Assembly (NCBI RefSeq): GCF_900497805.2
Contig: NW_020946557.1
Coordinates: forward strand, 8,058,487 to 8,122,486
Reading direction: 5' to 3'
Length of the DNA: 64,000 nucleotides
DNA from: Vombatus ursinus
Taxonomy: Eukaryota; Chordata; Mammalia; Diprotodontia; Vombatidae
Numbering within the stretch: position 1 is the stretch's first letter; each line of letters starts with the position of its first letter. Under the pieces are notes generated by a model that saw nothing but the letters and a program-made list of their open reading frames with translations, was not told the origin of the DNA and did not search any database. This document shows positions 1 to 9,813 of this stretch, piece after piece. A program made the translations under genes and the position numbers.

Positions 1-46
<46 letters not shown>
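1..46. repeat. (TG)n microsatellite
   Basis: A perfect run of TG, 23 units, starting at the window edge, so its true length is unknown. Confidence 0.98.
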
Positions 47-47
<1 letters not shown>

Positions 48-419
48 TGTATATTTCTCCCTACTTTCATTTACATTGGATTGAGGGGAGTGTTGAGGAA
101 CCCTTACAGCCCTTGATAGTTTACTGAAAGATAGCCCCTAAAGCTGATTTTGAAGGAGGTGCAGGTTGTCAATAAAGATTCAACAGAAGTTAAAGGGCAC
201 TTTCTAACCTCAAGTCAAATAGACCTGCATTCAAGATGTTGCTCAAGTTGAGAAAGAGGAAGCAAGTTCAAAGACAGATGAAATGCCTACAGGTTCTATT
301 AAGTTGACAAAGTGTTATGTGTTTTAAAAGAATTCTTTCTTTCTGGAGAAAAAAAGTTATACATGACTAAGAGTCTAGCATCTGATAGATTTATCTCCTT
401 ATGGAAAGAAAGCAGATGA
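47..419. other. 5' flanking DNA, nothing recognised
   Basis: AT-rich unique-looking sequence between the TG tract and the first SINE. I see no open frame, repeat family or RNA gene in it. Confidence 0.5.
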
Positions 420-429
420 TGTTTTATTT

Positions 430-596
430 TTTTCTCATTTTTAGGCAACTGGGGTTAAGTGACTTGCCCAGGGTCGTGACTTGCCCAGGATCACACAGCT
501 AGTAAGTGTCAAGTGTTTGGTCTGAGGCTGGACTTGAACTCAGGTCCTCCTGACCCCAAGGCTGGTGCTCTATCCACTGCACCACTTAGCTGCCCC
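430..596 (-). mobile_element. Marsupial tRNA-derived SINE
   Basis: Read on the minus strand it begins GGGGCAGCTAAGTGGTGCAG and runs through the tRNA-like A/B boxes to the CTGGGCAAGTCAC core and a T-rich (poly-A) end. The ten bases TGTTTTATTT occur at 420-429 and again at 597-606, a perfect target-site duplication. The core contains a local duplication of GACTTGCCCAGG (one copy before and one after TCGT), not present in the neighbouring copy. Confidence 0.88.
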
Positions 597-606
597 TGTT
601 TTATTT

Positions 607-766
607 ATTATTATTATTAATTATTATTTTAGTGAGGCAATTGGGGTTAAGTGACTTGCTCAGGGTCGCACAGCTAATAAGTGTCAAGTGTCTGAGGCTG
701 GATTTGAACTCAGCTCCTCCTGACTCCAGGGCCAGTGCTCTATCCACTGCACCACCTAGCTGCCCC
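607..766 (-). mobile_element. Second marsupial SINE in tandem
   Basis: Same family and orientation as the preceding copy, ending TGCCCC at 766. Its ATT-rich tail abuts the target-site duplication of the first copy. After it the sequence resumes TATTTTTTTCTA, resembling the start of the first insertion, so the two insertions used essentially the same T-rich target. Confidence 0.85.
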
Positions 767-1078
767 TATTTTTTTCTATACTGATAACTTGATTCATGAA
801 GGACCTGCCTCCATCACTAAAAGAATTCAAGCTTAAGCGTGTGAGTTCTCAGACAAAAGAAAGAAGGTAGAGCTCACTTCTGTTATGGAGAAGAACTTCA
901 TATGAGCACTTCAGCTAAATCCAGAAGCTGGCATCATAAAGAATCTCCACAATCCGATGTCCAGAGGAACAGCACCAGGTGATATCATGGGAATAGCAGA
1001 TTATCACCTAGTAGTGGTCACATGAGATTAGAAGGGAGTAATTCCCTGAAGGGACTATCTATTTGGCAGACTATATAC
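767..1078. other. 5' flanking DNA, nothing recognised
   Basis: Unique-looking sequence up to the hAT element. Positions 1071-1078 (CTATATAC) are its left target-site duplication. Confidence 0.5.
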
Positions 1079-1281
1079 CAGGGGTGGGGAACCCGAAGCC
1101 TTGAGGCCACCTGTGGACCTCTAGGTCCTCAAGTGCAGCCCTTTGACTGAATCCAAACTTCACAGAACCAATCCCCTTAATAAAAGAATTTGGTCTGTAA
1201 AACTTGGATTCAGTCAAAAGGCCACACCTAAGGACCTGGAAGGCCACATGTGGCCTCGAGGCTGCAGGTTCCCCACCCCTG
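1079..1281. mobile_element. Non-autonomous hAT DNA transposon, complete
   Basis: The ends are inverted repeats: CAGGGGTGGGGAACC at 1079-1093 and its exact reverse complement at 1267-1281. The arms continue to pair for roughly 90 bases towards the centre, so the 203-bp element is an imperfect palindrome with no coding capacity. It is flanked by a perfect 8-bp duplication CTATATAC (1071-1078 and 1282-1289). An 8-bp duplication and a CAGGG-type terminus are hallmarks of the hAT superfamily. I do not assert a family name. Confidence 0.93.
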
Positions 1282-1289
1282 CTATATAC

Positions 1290-2694
1290 CATGCCCAACA
1301 GTCACATTGTGATGAATCATCAGAAGACATTGGAGAACCTACAGTGTTGGGGCTTCAACACGTCACCTGGCCATTCTTATTGTCTACATGTGTACCCCTT
1401 CACAAATATTCCCTCTGCTTGTTCACTTTTCCTACTGCTACTGTGGGTATTTATGAGAGGGCAACCCCCATTTATTGGGGGAAGTATTCTACTGCTCCTC
1501 ATTTTACTATACTTTTTCATTAAATTCCTTTGCTTTATTTGATTGTTTTCTGTCTGTCTAAAAAGTAGGGGCTTACAAACTATAGCTTTTGAGTGGATGT
1601 AGACTCATACAGTACCTTGAACATGAGATGGCTTGGAGGCGGATAGAAGACCACACATGAGAGGGTATGACTGAGATGCTACATCCACATATGTTGGATT
1701 AAATTTGTTCACTTCTCTCACAGCTCATTGACATTTTGAATGTAACTTTCAAGTATATTAACAATTTTTTCCTTTTTTCCCTTTATTCCCCCCAAAGAAA
1801 AATTAATGAGATGCACTTGTCATATAATTCTTTTTCCCATTATATCTCTTTTCTATTAAGTTTGAATTAGTGAATTAAAACTACAGATACTGTATTTTTC
1901 TAAATGTCACAAATCTCATAGTGTTGCTGTAAATGTTCACTTTGATGTAAAGGAAAGGGGAATAAAGAAGAATGACTGACTGAAAGAGTAACACAGAGAT
2001 TGCACATGCCCAATGGTACTTGAGCTTAGATTGCACAAACAGCTTGAAGTGACTATTGGAAGGTTTGGGGATGTGAATAAAATATTTTGGACTGTGCCTT
2101 TATCTAAGATGATACAGCAGGTGTTGGGCATGGGATAGATCAACCGCAGTGTTTTGGTAAGATTAGCATTTAAAATTCGGCACAGGTCAAATTTTACTCT
2201 TATGCACACACAATTAGAGATTTCACTGAAATGAGCAGCAGCTGGGCAGGTATATAAGAGCCAAATTTGGAGTCCTAAAGGATTTCAACTGTAAGGACGT
2301 GTTCAAAGAGAGATACCAGGAAAGAAGCGGAAGAGAAAGAAGCATTTGTCAGTGCAAATAGCAATAATTCTTTGTTGGAACAAAAGCTTTAAAAAATTAT
2401 TGTCCCACCAATCATTGTTGAAATGTGCAATAAATCCATTTTTTGTGGTTAGTGGCTATGCCAGAGGCATTCATGAAAGCAAATGCCCAGAAGCAATTAG
2501 CATGGACACTTCTAACATTCATTTGACTATGCTAGCAACTCTGGTAGGGTTAACATTGCGAGCACAGTGGAAGGCGGTAGGGGCAAGTGCTGTGTGAATG
2601 AGCTTTTATCTGACACGGTACAGCAGGTGTGGGATGTGGAAGAGATTACTGTGAAGTAGTGAGGCAAAATAGTGAATATTGACAAAGAAAGGAA
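1290..2694. other. 5' flanking DNA, no gene
   Basis: AT-rich sequence without a convincing coding region. The open frames here (60-126 codons) have no recognisable domain, and those at 1071-1542 run across the hAT element. The stretch around 1490-1560 is faintly reminiscent of an old LTR end but is not called. Confidence 0.5.
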
Positions 2695-3035
2695 GAGTGG
2701 TATGGTGAATAGAGTGATGGGCACAGGGCCAGGAAGACCTGGGTTCTAATTGGCTTGTGACACTTACCAGCTGTGTGTCTATGAGCAAGTCACAACCTCT
2801 CTGAGGCTCACCTTCCTTTTTTTTTTTTCTGGGTGAGGCAATCAGTGTTAAGTGACTTGCCCAGGATCACACATCTAATAAGTGTCGAGTTGAGACTCAC
2901 CTTCCTAATCTATAAAATGGTCATAAAAATACTTGTAGTACCCACCTCACAGCATAGTTGCATGGCTCAAATATAAGATAAGGCATATGAGATTCTTTGC
3001 AAATTCAAAGTGCTGCATACATGGCAAATATTATG
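2695..3035 (+). mobile_element. MIR SINE, split by a later SINE
   Basis: Contains the MIR signatures in order: CCTGGGTTCTAAT, ACTTACCAGCTGTGTG, GAGCAAGTCAC, CTCTGAGGCTCA, then after the insertion CTATAAAATGGTCATAAAA and CAAAGTGCTG. It is interrupted at 2817-2890. Confidence 0.85.
2817..2890 (-). mobile_element. 5'-truncated marsupial SINE inside MIR
   Basis: A T-run followed by GGTGAGGCAAT and GTGACTTGCCCAGG, the 3' part of the common marsupial SINE. It is flanked by a 15-bp duplication of MIR sequence (TGAGGCTCACCTTCC at 2802-2816 and TGAGACTCACCTTCC at 2891-2905, one mismatch). Confidence 0.88.
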
Positions 3036-3424
3036 TCTTAAGCTTATAATCACTGGAAGCAAAGGCTGAATGACCATTTTCTGTGAAGTATTTTGTGATC
3101 CATGAATGTGTGTATGTGGGGGATGGGGTGACTCTCAGTAACCTCTAATTTTCTTTCCAAATCAAAGATTCTATGGAAGTAGGAAATGGAGTATCCTGTT
3201 TGAGTATAGCAAATATGTTAGTATGGTTGAATAATAAAGTGAGTGGAAGGCAGTAGAATGTAAGAAGTTTAGAAAGGTATGAAGGGTCTGTCACATGGAT
3301 TCTCTCAGTTGGGTATTGATCTGGTTTTATCTATAAGAATACTCTTGAAAGGATCCGACTTAGATGGGTTTCATACCAAGCTTCCAAGCTTTCTAACTAT
3401 TTCTCTTTCTGGAACTATTACTTT
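3036..3424. other. 5' flanking DNA, nothing recognised
   Basis: No coding region or named repeat seen. Confidence 0.45.
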
Positions 3425-3835
3425 CACTTAAAATATTTTATTGATACCTGCATTTTTATATTACCTACATTTTCACTCTATCATTGTGTCTACTCAATCC
3501 TAGAGAACATCCCTTCCAATAAACACTTAAAAAAAAGGAAGGAAAAAAAAAGTTCAGCAAAACTAATATATCCAAAAAGTCTGTGTTCTACACCCATGTT
3601 CCCTCACCTCTTCAAAGACAGACCAGTCTGCAGGTTCATTTTTCCCTCCATCATTTGAAGTATTTTAAGGTGCCACTGCTTGTATACCCTCACCACCCCA
3701 CCCATTTTCACTCTATTATGTTCTATAAATGATCTTGTACTTTGAATCACATTGCCCTTGGCTGCTGTGTCCTTCTGTTTGGAAAGGAGATCAAGTGTTT
3801 CCTGGATAAGTTGTTTTCTGGGGTTTTCTCACCTT
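3425..3835 (-). mobile_element. Old L1-like 3' end
   Basis: Sequence of the kind GTTCAGCAAAACTAA, AAAAAGTCTGTGTTCTACACCC and CCCTCACCTCTTCAAAGA, which I recognise from memory as a marsupial L1 3' untranslated region in antisense orientation. Diverged, without coding capacity. Confidence 0.55.
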
Positions 3836-4084
3836 CCCATTGTGGTGACTATTTAGTATGAGTTTAATTCTAAAATATTTTGGAAACCAGAGTTGACTTT
3901 AATTTCACCAATTTCCCATTTTTCAGTTTCAATAGCTTATTGAAAAAGGTGGGTTAGAGATGTTATAATAGATTCAGTGTCATCGTCTTATTTTATCCTT
4001 TATTGTATGTTTGAGTAGGATTTTTATGGAAAAATGGCAATACACCTTGAAATGATACTAATAAAACTATAATACACAACTCTA

Positions 4085-4250
4085 TGACATTATAGTTTAC
4101 AAAGTAAGGGCTTCTCTAACAATATAGCCATGTAGATAATGAAAGCATTATTGCCTTAATTTTGCAGATGAGAAAAATTGATCTGCCCATGGTCACAAAG
4201 ATAGTACATGTCAAAACCAGGACTCAAGCGCATCTCTTGACTCTTCAAAT
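4085..4250 (-). mobile_element. Degraded MIR
   Basis: Weak antisense MIR signature: ATTGCCTTAATTTTGCAGATGAG, then GCCCATGGTCACAAAGATAGTA and CCAGGACTCAAG. Between 4251 and 5204 I see nothing else apart from an A-run near 4913. Confidence 0.6.
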
Positions 4251-5204
4251 AGAAAATTATTTGTACTTTGGATAAAGGATGATAAGTCAAACCCTTGAAG
4301 ATTTGGAGACATTTGGGAAAAATTTAAACTTTGAGCATATGATTTTGGAAAAACACAACATAATTGGTTCCTGTTTGGGCTGAGGTTTGTTTATTCTGCT
4401 CATCTAAATTTAGAGGCTCAGAAATTTTAATAGTTTTGTTTAATGGGGATGAATGTTTTCTACTTCCTCCCTACTTGTTCAGTTCAAATACAGACTCTGT
4501 ATCTGTTGACCCAATCCCTAGAGAAGATTTGCGCTTTAGCTATGGGTTGGCCTAGATAACCTGAGATCTTTTATGTCTAAAAGTCTGATTCTTTCAGATA
4601 GTACTAATTATAGGAATTCAGGGCTTCAGTCTTCATTCTGGTCAAATTGCCATTGATTGTCACTGAAATTCCTGGATTTAACACAAAAAGCTACCCAGTC
4701 ATGGTCAGATATCTTTTCTGTAGTATTATTTGGTATTATATCTTTATTTTAAGAGTATATTTGTGGGGAGAAGGTAATTGGAGAAGGATAGCAATGAACA
4801 ATACAAAATTCAATTACTGAGCTGTGAAACATAGCCTTTATTCTCACTACTATGAACATATCTAGCCCGTAAATGCTCTGGAAAAATAAAGCCCTGAACC
4901 ACCTTAATCTAGTAAAAAAAAAAAAAAGCTAAGATATTTTCTATTCGACTCAATAAATGTCTATTACTTTGTTTTTAGAGTAGTATTGCTGTACTTGCCA
5001 TAATTGTTTCCTGCAGAAATTTGCAATTTGGAGTGGATATGTCGGTTTAATTGTTTGCTATAGAAGTTAAACCATTTTAAAAAAAATTTCAGACTTAGGA
5101 CAAGACAAAATGCTAAGAAATTTGTCATTCACAATTTAAGATAATCAGTTTAATATCTCTACAAATTACTAAAATTCTTGGCATATTTTCTCTTTCAAAA
5201 TTAT

Positions 5205-5630
5205 CATTCATTCATTTTTAGCATTCATTTAAAAATTGAGTTCCAAATTCTTTCTCCTTCCAGTCCCTCCCCCACTCATTGAGAAGGCAAGCAATATATT
5301 AATTATACATATGAAGTCATGCAAAACACGTTTCTATACTAGCCATGTTGCAAAAAAAAAGAAGCAAGAAAAATAAGGTTAAAAAGTATGCTTCAATATG
5401 CACTAAGAGTTCATCAGTTCTCTCTCTGGAGGTGGATAGCATTTTTCATCATGGGTCCTTTGGAATTATCTTGGGTCATTGTATTGAGCAGAGTAGCTAA
5501 GTCTTTCACATTGACCATTGCTTCAATTACTGTTACTGTGTGCAATATTCTCCTGGTTCTGTTCCCTTTACTTTGCACCAGTTCATATATGTCTTTCCAG
5601 GTATTTCTGAACTCATCCTACTCATCTTGC
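5205..5630 (-). mobile_element. L1 3' UTR fragment
   Basis: Antisense marsupial L1 3' end. It shares, with small differences, GAGTTCCAAATTCT, TCATCAGTTCTCTCTCTGGA, GAGTAGCTAAGTCTTTCACA and the CATCAGTTCATATAAGTCTT region with the longer copy at 33565-34503. The 126-codon open frame at 5388-5768 lies antisense to it and is not a gene. Confidence 0.85.
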
Positions 5631-5945
5631 CATATTTTCTTAACCATTGTCCTCATCTTCCATCTCCAATCCATGCTATATTCTATTCTCAAACTAAAAT
5701 TTCCTAAAATACTGTTTTGCTGCCCTTACTTCCCCCATCCTTTAGATTTCACATTGCCAATAGGATAAATGAAGTCCAAAATCCTTAATCTAACAGGCTT
5801 TCTCCCATTACTGTCCAGCCAGTTTGTTGTTCCTTGAACAAGTTATGAACATCCTTACTTCTGTGCCTTTTTACATCTGTGTCTCTTTTGTTTCCCTTGC
5901 CTAGAATGCTATTTCAGTTCTCCTTTGGTTACCTACATTTTATAT
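5631..5945 (+). mobile_element. L2 LINE 3' fragment
   Basis: L2 signatures in order: TTTCTTAACCATTGTCCTCATC, AATAGGATAAATGAAGTCCAAAA and TGCCTAGAATGCTATTTC. It directly abuts the L1 fragment, so one probably inserted in or next to the other. Confidence 0.75.
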
Positions 5946-5959
5946 ACATACTCATTATT

Positions 5960-6160
5960 GGACATCAGACGATCAGAGGATTTTTAACTGGAAAGGATCT
6001 TAAAAGTAATTTTGTTCTACCCTCTCATTTTACAGAAAAGAAACCTGAGAGCAAGAGAAGCTAAATAACTTGCCCAAGGTTATAGAGGTAGCAAGTTGAA
6101 GAGCTGTAATGGAACTTATTCTCTCTCACTCCAAAAACAGTGCTCTTTCCACTATTCTAG
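5960..6160 (-). mobile_element. MIR-family SINE
   Basis: Pattern CTCATTTTACAGAAAAGAAAC, AACTTGCCCAAGGTTATAG and GTGCTCTTTCCACTATTC, the antisense of an ancient MIR-type SINE. A short L2-type tail (CTTAATAAATGTTTGTATTGAATTGA) follows near 6270-6300. Confidence 0.75.
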
Positions 6161-6300
6161 ATATTCAAGCAGAAGCTTATTAGTGATGTTGCAAAAAGGA
6201 ATGAAACTGGGTCATTTTTGTCTTTGTACTTCCAATGCTAAGATTAGTGCTTCTCACTTATCAGGCCCTTAATAAATGTTTGTATTGAATTGACTTGAAC

Positions 6301-8349
6301 TTAGATGGCCACTGAGGTCCCTTCTGCTGCTAAACACTATGTATGATTTCTTACACTGGACCATGGACAGCAAAGTTCATCTTCTCTAATCCAGCAAATA
6401 AAGACAGCTCTAGCATGTGAGGGGTAAAGGTAGCAAGATCAGCAACAGCACATGAAGCAATGGGGTTGAGGAAAGATCAGTTTCTGGGACCTGGAGGTTT
6501 CCCCATTGCATGTTCATTCATATTCATATTAGTACATTCTATAATAGTTAACCTTTCTGCATCTGCTTCTCTGTCAATAACACAACACCTTACACATTGG
6601 GGATTTCACAGGATGATTCAGAGAACAAAAAGGTAAGGTTCATAAACTGCTTAGGGATACTGAGGTGAAAACTACTCTCAACAAGCACAAAGCAGAATTG
6701 TTATTTTACATGCTTTAATCTTATCCATCTTTATCTCATTTTTTTCTTTTTCTGACTCAGAAAAGATTTAGATCATTTAAAATACCGTAGAATCCTTCTT
6801 GAGAAATGACTATGAGTGAATGCAAAATTGGAAGTACAGACACAGTACCAATTTGTGAAGTGACAAAAATATAAAAAAGTAAAAAAAAAAATAAAAGAAA
6901 CCAAGCCAAATGTGAAAGAACAGGACACCAAAGGACCCAATCATTCATGACAGACACCTGGAATTACCATAAATATTATTTTAATAGATAAGTTTCTATA
7001 ATAATTTGCTATCAGGTTAAGCCAAAATGCTCAGTTGGGCAAAGTTTTCATTCTGGTCTCAGAAATGTCAGGTCCTGAAGGCAAATCTCAATGGTCCTAC
7101 CAGAATTTTAATACCTTGTGGTAGACAGAGTCTTGGGATCCTTTCAAGGTAAATCTTGAGAAAGTGCTATATGTTATTGAGGTGGAAGAAGTCTTAGAAT
7201 AGAAAACTAATGTGGAAAAAGGAGGGAAACATGTGGATTACCAAAAAAAGTATGTTTAATTTAGACTGTTTTGAGCTGAAATAGATGTCATGAGGGAAAA
7301 CAGACTATCAGGAAAAAAATGAGATACATTGAAATAGTTGTTATCTACATTCTCAAATTTCTGGTGCCCAATTAATATGGTAGAGGATAACTGTTGTTGG
7401 AAGGGGGAGTAAAGGCTTAATTTGTTTAGTTAATTGACTTTCACATTTGTTATTTCTGCATCCCCTCTCCTTGACTATACTTTTCTCACAATTAAGCATG
7501 CCCAGTCTTTTCCTTATTGCTTCTGCTTCTATCCTACTCTTTCAAAAATGAGACTAAAAATATTTCTCATTTACTCATTCCTGTGCCTTTAATTTTCTTT
7601 AACTAACCTGTAGGAGCAGCATTCCCACATCTTCCTAGTCCTTAGCTCCCCCACTGCAACATTCTTTATATATGTATGGTAAACAAACCCATGTATTTAC
7701 TATGCTTAAGATAAACAAGCGAGAATGTTGCTTTAAAGTAGAAAGATAAAGTGTGCACATTATTCAGCAGGTACATTGCCCATGAAATCTAGATTAGGAG
7801 GAATGAAATAATAAATATATATTTTCCCTCAACTCCCATTACCCTAAGACTGCAGAAATAAATGACATGTATTATTTGGGATCTGGATAAAATTGATATT
7901 CTTGATCCCTCAAAATTGTGTCTAAAATATCAGTTTGGACAAATGTATGTAAAACACTTTGAAAAGTTTAATGCACTATATAAATGTCAGCTATTATTAC
8001 TATGATACTTATCAACATCAATAAGGAGATGATCAGGACACCTAACCAGTTTTTTTTTTTCCTCATAAAGATATGATCTATTTTCAGTCTGAGAATACTT
8101 TTGATGCAAGTGCATACGTATCTTTTCCTGCTTTTCAAGATGGGGGGTTTTACAATACAGAATTTCACTCATTTCAAAGATTGAAGTTTGGGTTGGTCCA
8201 ATGTCTTTTTTTCCTCCTAATTTCCAGATTGAGCACCATATAGGAAACCGGTTGCCCACCTATGTCCTTAAAACTTAGTATTTTCACCACAGGAGTTGTA
8301 TAAAGCCGGAAATAAGCAAAGTGTCCAATAGGCAAATTCTGCCCAGCTT
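6301..8349. other. 5' flanking DNA of SLC35F1
   Basis: Two kilobases of AT-rich DNA with no convincing gene. Open frames here are short and without recognisable domains. A 3' MIR tail may be present near 7950-8000 (TAAAACACTTTGAAAAG, ATGTCAGCTATTATTA). Confidence 0.5.
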
Positions 8350-9268
8350 CTTGCCGCTGTCCGAAGGAAAGTGGTGCTGGAGTTTCTAGCAAAGGAACCT
8401 ACAACTCCTGACATTTTAGGATAGGGAGCCGAAAACAAGCGAGTAGGGACAACTGGGTGATGAGAGAGGACAGGAGGGGCTGGGGAAAATTAAACACCTC
8501 ACGGGCTCCCTCTGCCGAGAGGAAAAAGTGACTATCCCAACGGAGCAGCATCCCCACATCTCCCTGGTCTGTCGCTGCCCTAATTGCTGCTCTCTTGTTT
8601 TCCTTCTCTCTTGGCCCCTTCCACTCGAAGAAAGACTAGCAGCTCCGCGGGTGAGGAGGGATCCTACCTGACTTGCTCCTTGAGGGTGAAGGAAAACCTG
8701 AAGCTCACCTGTGCCATTTTCCCAAACCCGCTGCTCAAACGAAAAAGTGGGGGTAGGGGTAGGTGGGCGGGAGACTTGGGGAAGGAGAGTCAAAGTAAAA
8801 TAGATCCATATGATTATGTTCTCGCTTCAACTGGCTGGACCCCACTACCGAACGGGAACGGGAGAGAGAGCCTATCTGCTGACGCTTTGAGTAGTGTGAA
8901 AGCACTTTGGAGTCGCTGCGTGAGGAGGTGGAGGAGGAAGAAGAGGCAGCGGAGGCGGCAGCAACAGCAGCAGTAGCAGCAGCTGAGTGAGGGTGCGCGC
9001 ACTCTGGGCTAGAGTGAGCGAACGGCGGGGCTGGGGCTGGGTGAGGGTTTACTCGCCGTTCGCCCGCGGAAACAGCAGCAGCCACGCTCAACCTCCCTGC
9101 CCCTCCAACAACAGCACCGCCTCTCCCCTGCAGCGTCAGCCCGGGGACTCCCTCTTTCTCCTCCTTCTCTCCTCGCCTGGCCAGACCTGGGGCAGCGCAG
9201 AATGCGCCCAGCTGCTGCGTTCTGATCGCCCTCCCACAGCCGCCGTCGCCGCCACCGCCGCCACCGCG
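8350..9268 (+). promoter_or_regulatory. SLC35F1: CpG-rich promoter and 5' leader of SLC35F1
   Basis: GC and CpG content rise sharply here against an AT-rich background, peaking from about 8860 to 9450. A GC-box-like TGGGCGG lies at 8764-8770, and a GGA-rich then CAG/GCA-rich stretch covers about 8926-8983. I see no TATA box, consistent with a dispersed CpG-island promoter. The transcription start cannot be fixed from sequence and probably lies in the last few hundred bases. The reading frame of the coding exon stays open upstream to 8987 but contains no ATG before 9269. Confidence 0.75.
9202..9225 (+). promoter_or_regulatory. Upstream ORF (7 codons) in SLC35F1 leader
   Basis: ATG at 9202 opens M-R-P-A-A-A-F and stops with TGA at 9223-9225, 43 nt before the main ATG and in a different frame. 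An A at -3 gives it a reasonable start context. If it lies in the transcript, it would be expected to dampen translation of the main frame. Confidence 0.55.
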
Positions 9269-9444
9269 ATGATCTCCCCCGAACAGCAGCAGCAACAGCA
9301 GCAGCTGCAGCAGCAACAGCAGCCCAATCATGTCGTGGCCACCATCGAGAACCTGCCGGCCGAGAGCAGCGGCAGCAGCGGTGGGAGTCTCTCTGCCTCG
9401 TCCGCCTCCAGCGTGCGCCAGAGGATCAGGAAAATGCTGAACAG
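9269..9444 (+). CDS. SLC35F1: SLC35F1, coding exon 1 (partial gene)
   Basis: This is the first coding exon of solute carrier family 35 member F1, a multi-pass membrane protein of the drug/metabolite transporter superfamily. It is brain-enriched and reported on recycling endosomes, and its substrate is not established. The 58 complete codons start MISPEQ, continue PNHVVATIENLPAE and SLSAS, and end VRQRIRKMLN plus two bases of an Arg codon. Recalled human SLC35F1 has MIPPEQ, PNHVVTTIENLPAE, SLSAS and VRQRIRKVLNR in the same order. The segment is the cytosolic, serine-rich tail before the first membrane helix. Between MISPE and PNHVV there are seven glutamines, a leucine and five more glutamines (9284-9322, mixed CAG/CAA), longer than in human. 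The start is the first ATG in frame, with G at -3. The exon ends AACAG|GTGAGC, a strong donor. Later exons lie beyond the window. Confidence 0.95.
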
Positions 9445-9758
9445 GTGAGCGGAGCTGCGAGGGGAGAGAGGGCTAGCCTACTGATCGGGAGGGGCGTGGA
9501 CTGTTGGGACCCCAGCTGCCGGCAGAAGCCAGAGGGGGCTTCCCTTGCTCCAGGGATTGCACTTGGGCCCCCTTGGGACTGGGCTTTGGGCCCGGGGACT
9601 AGGGAGAGGGGGGAGTGGTTCTGCCTGCAGCACTACTAAAGGAAGCGCACCCCATTGGCGGCAGTGTTGTCCCAGAGAGAGGAACTGGGGCCCCGCTCTG
9701 GGTGGCTAGTAGGGGAGGTAGTTTGGGAATGATATTGTGCCCTGGGGATATGCTCTTT

Positions 9759-9761
<3 letters not shown>

Positions 9762-9813
<52 letters not shown>
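9762..9813. repeat. (TG)n(CG)n microsatellite in proximal intron 1
   Basis: About 45 bases of alternating TG followed by CGCGCAC, 317 nt downstream of the exon 1 donor. Alternating purine-pyrimidine DNA of this kind can adopt Z-form. Confidence 0.95.

Noticed and set aside
1143-1542. Overlapping frames of 112-126 codons
   Set aside because: They start inside the non-coding hAT element and show no domain.
1290-1620. Possible LTR-like end near a TTAAAT/TTTGCTT stretch
   Set aside because: No matching second end, no flanking duplication and no recognised family, so not called.
5388-5768. 126-codon plus-strand frame rich in hydrophobic residues
   Set aside because: It lies antisense to an L1 3' UTR and runs into L2. 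Similar frames recur at the other L1 copies.
8987-9268. In-frame upstream extension of the SLC35F1 exon
   Set aside because: The frame is open but has no ATG before 9269, and the protein family begins at the MI-PEQ methionine.
8735-9331. 198-codon minus-strand frame with poly-Leu and poly-Gly
   Set aside because: It is the antisense of CAG and GCC repeats in the SLC35F1 first exon and leader. Its low-complexity composition is explained by those repeats.
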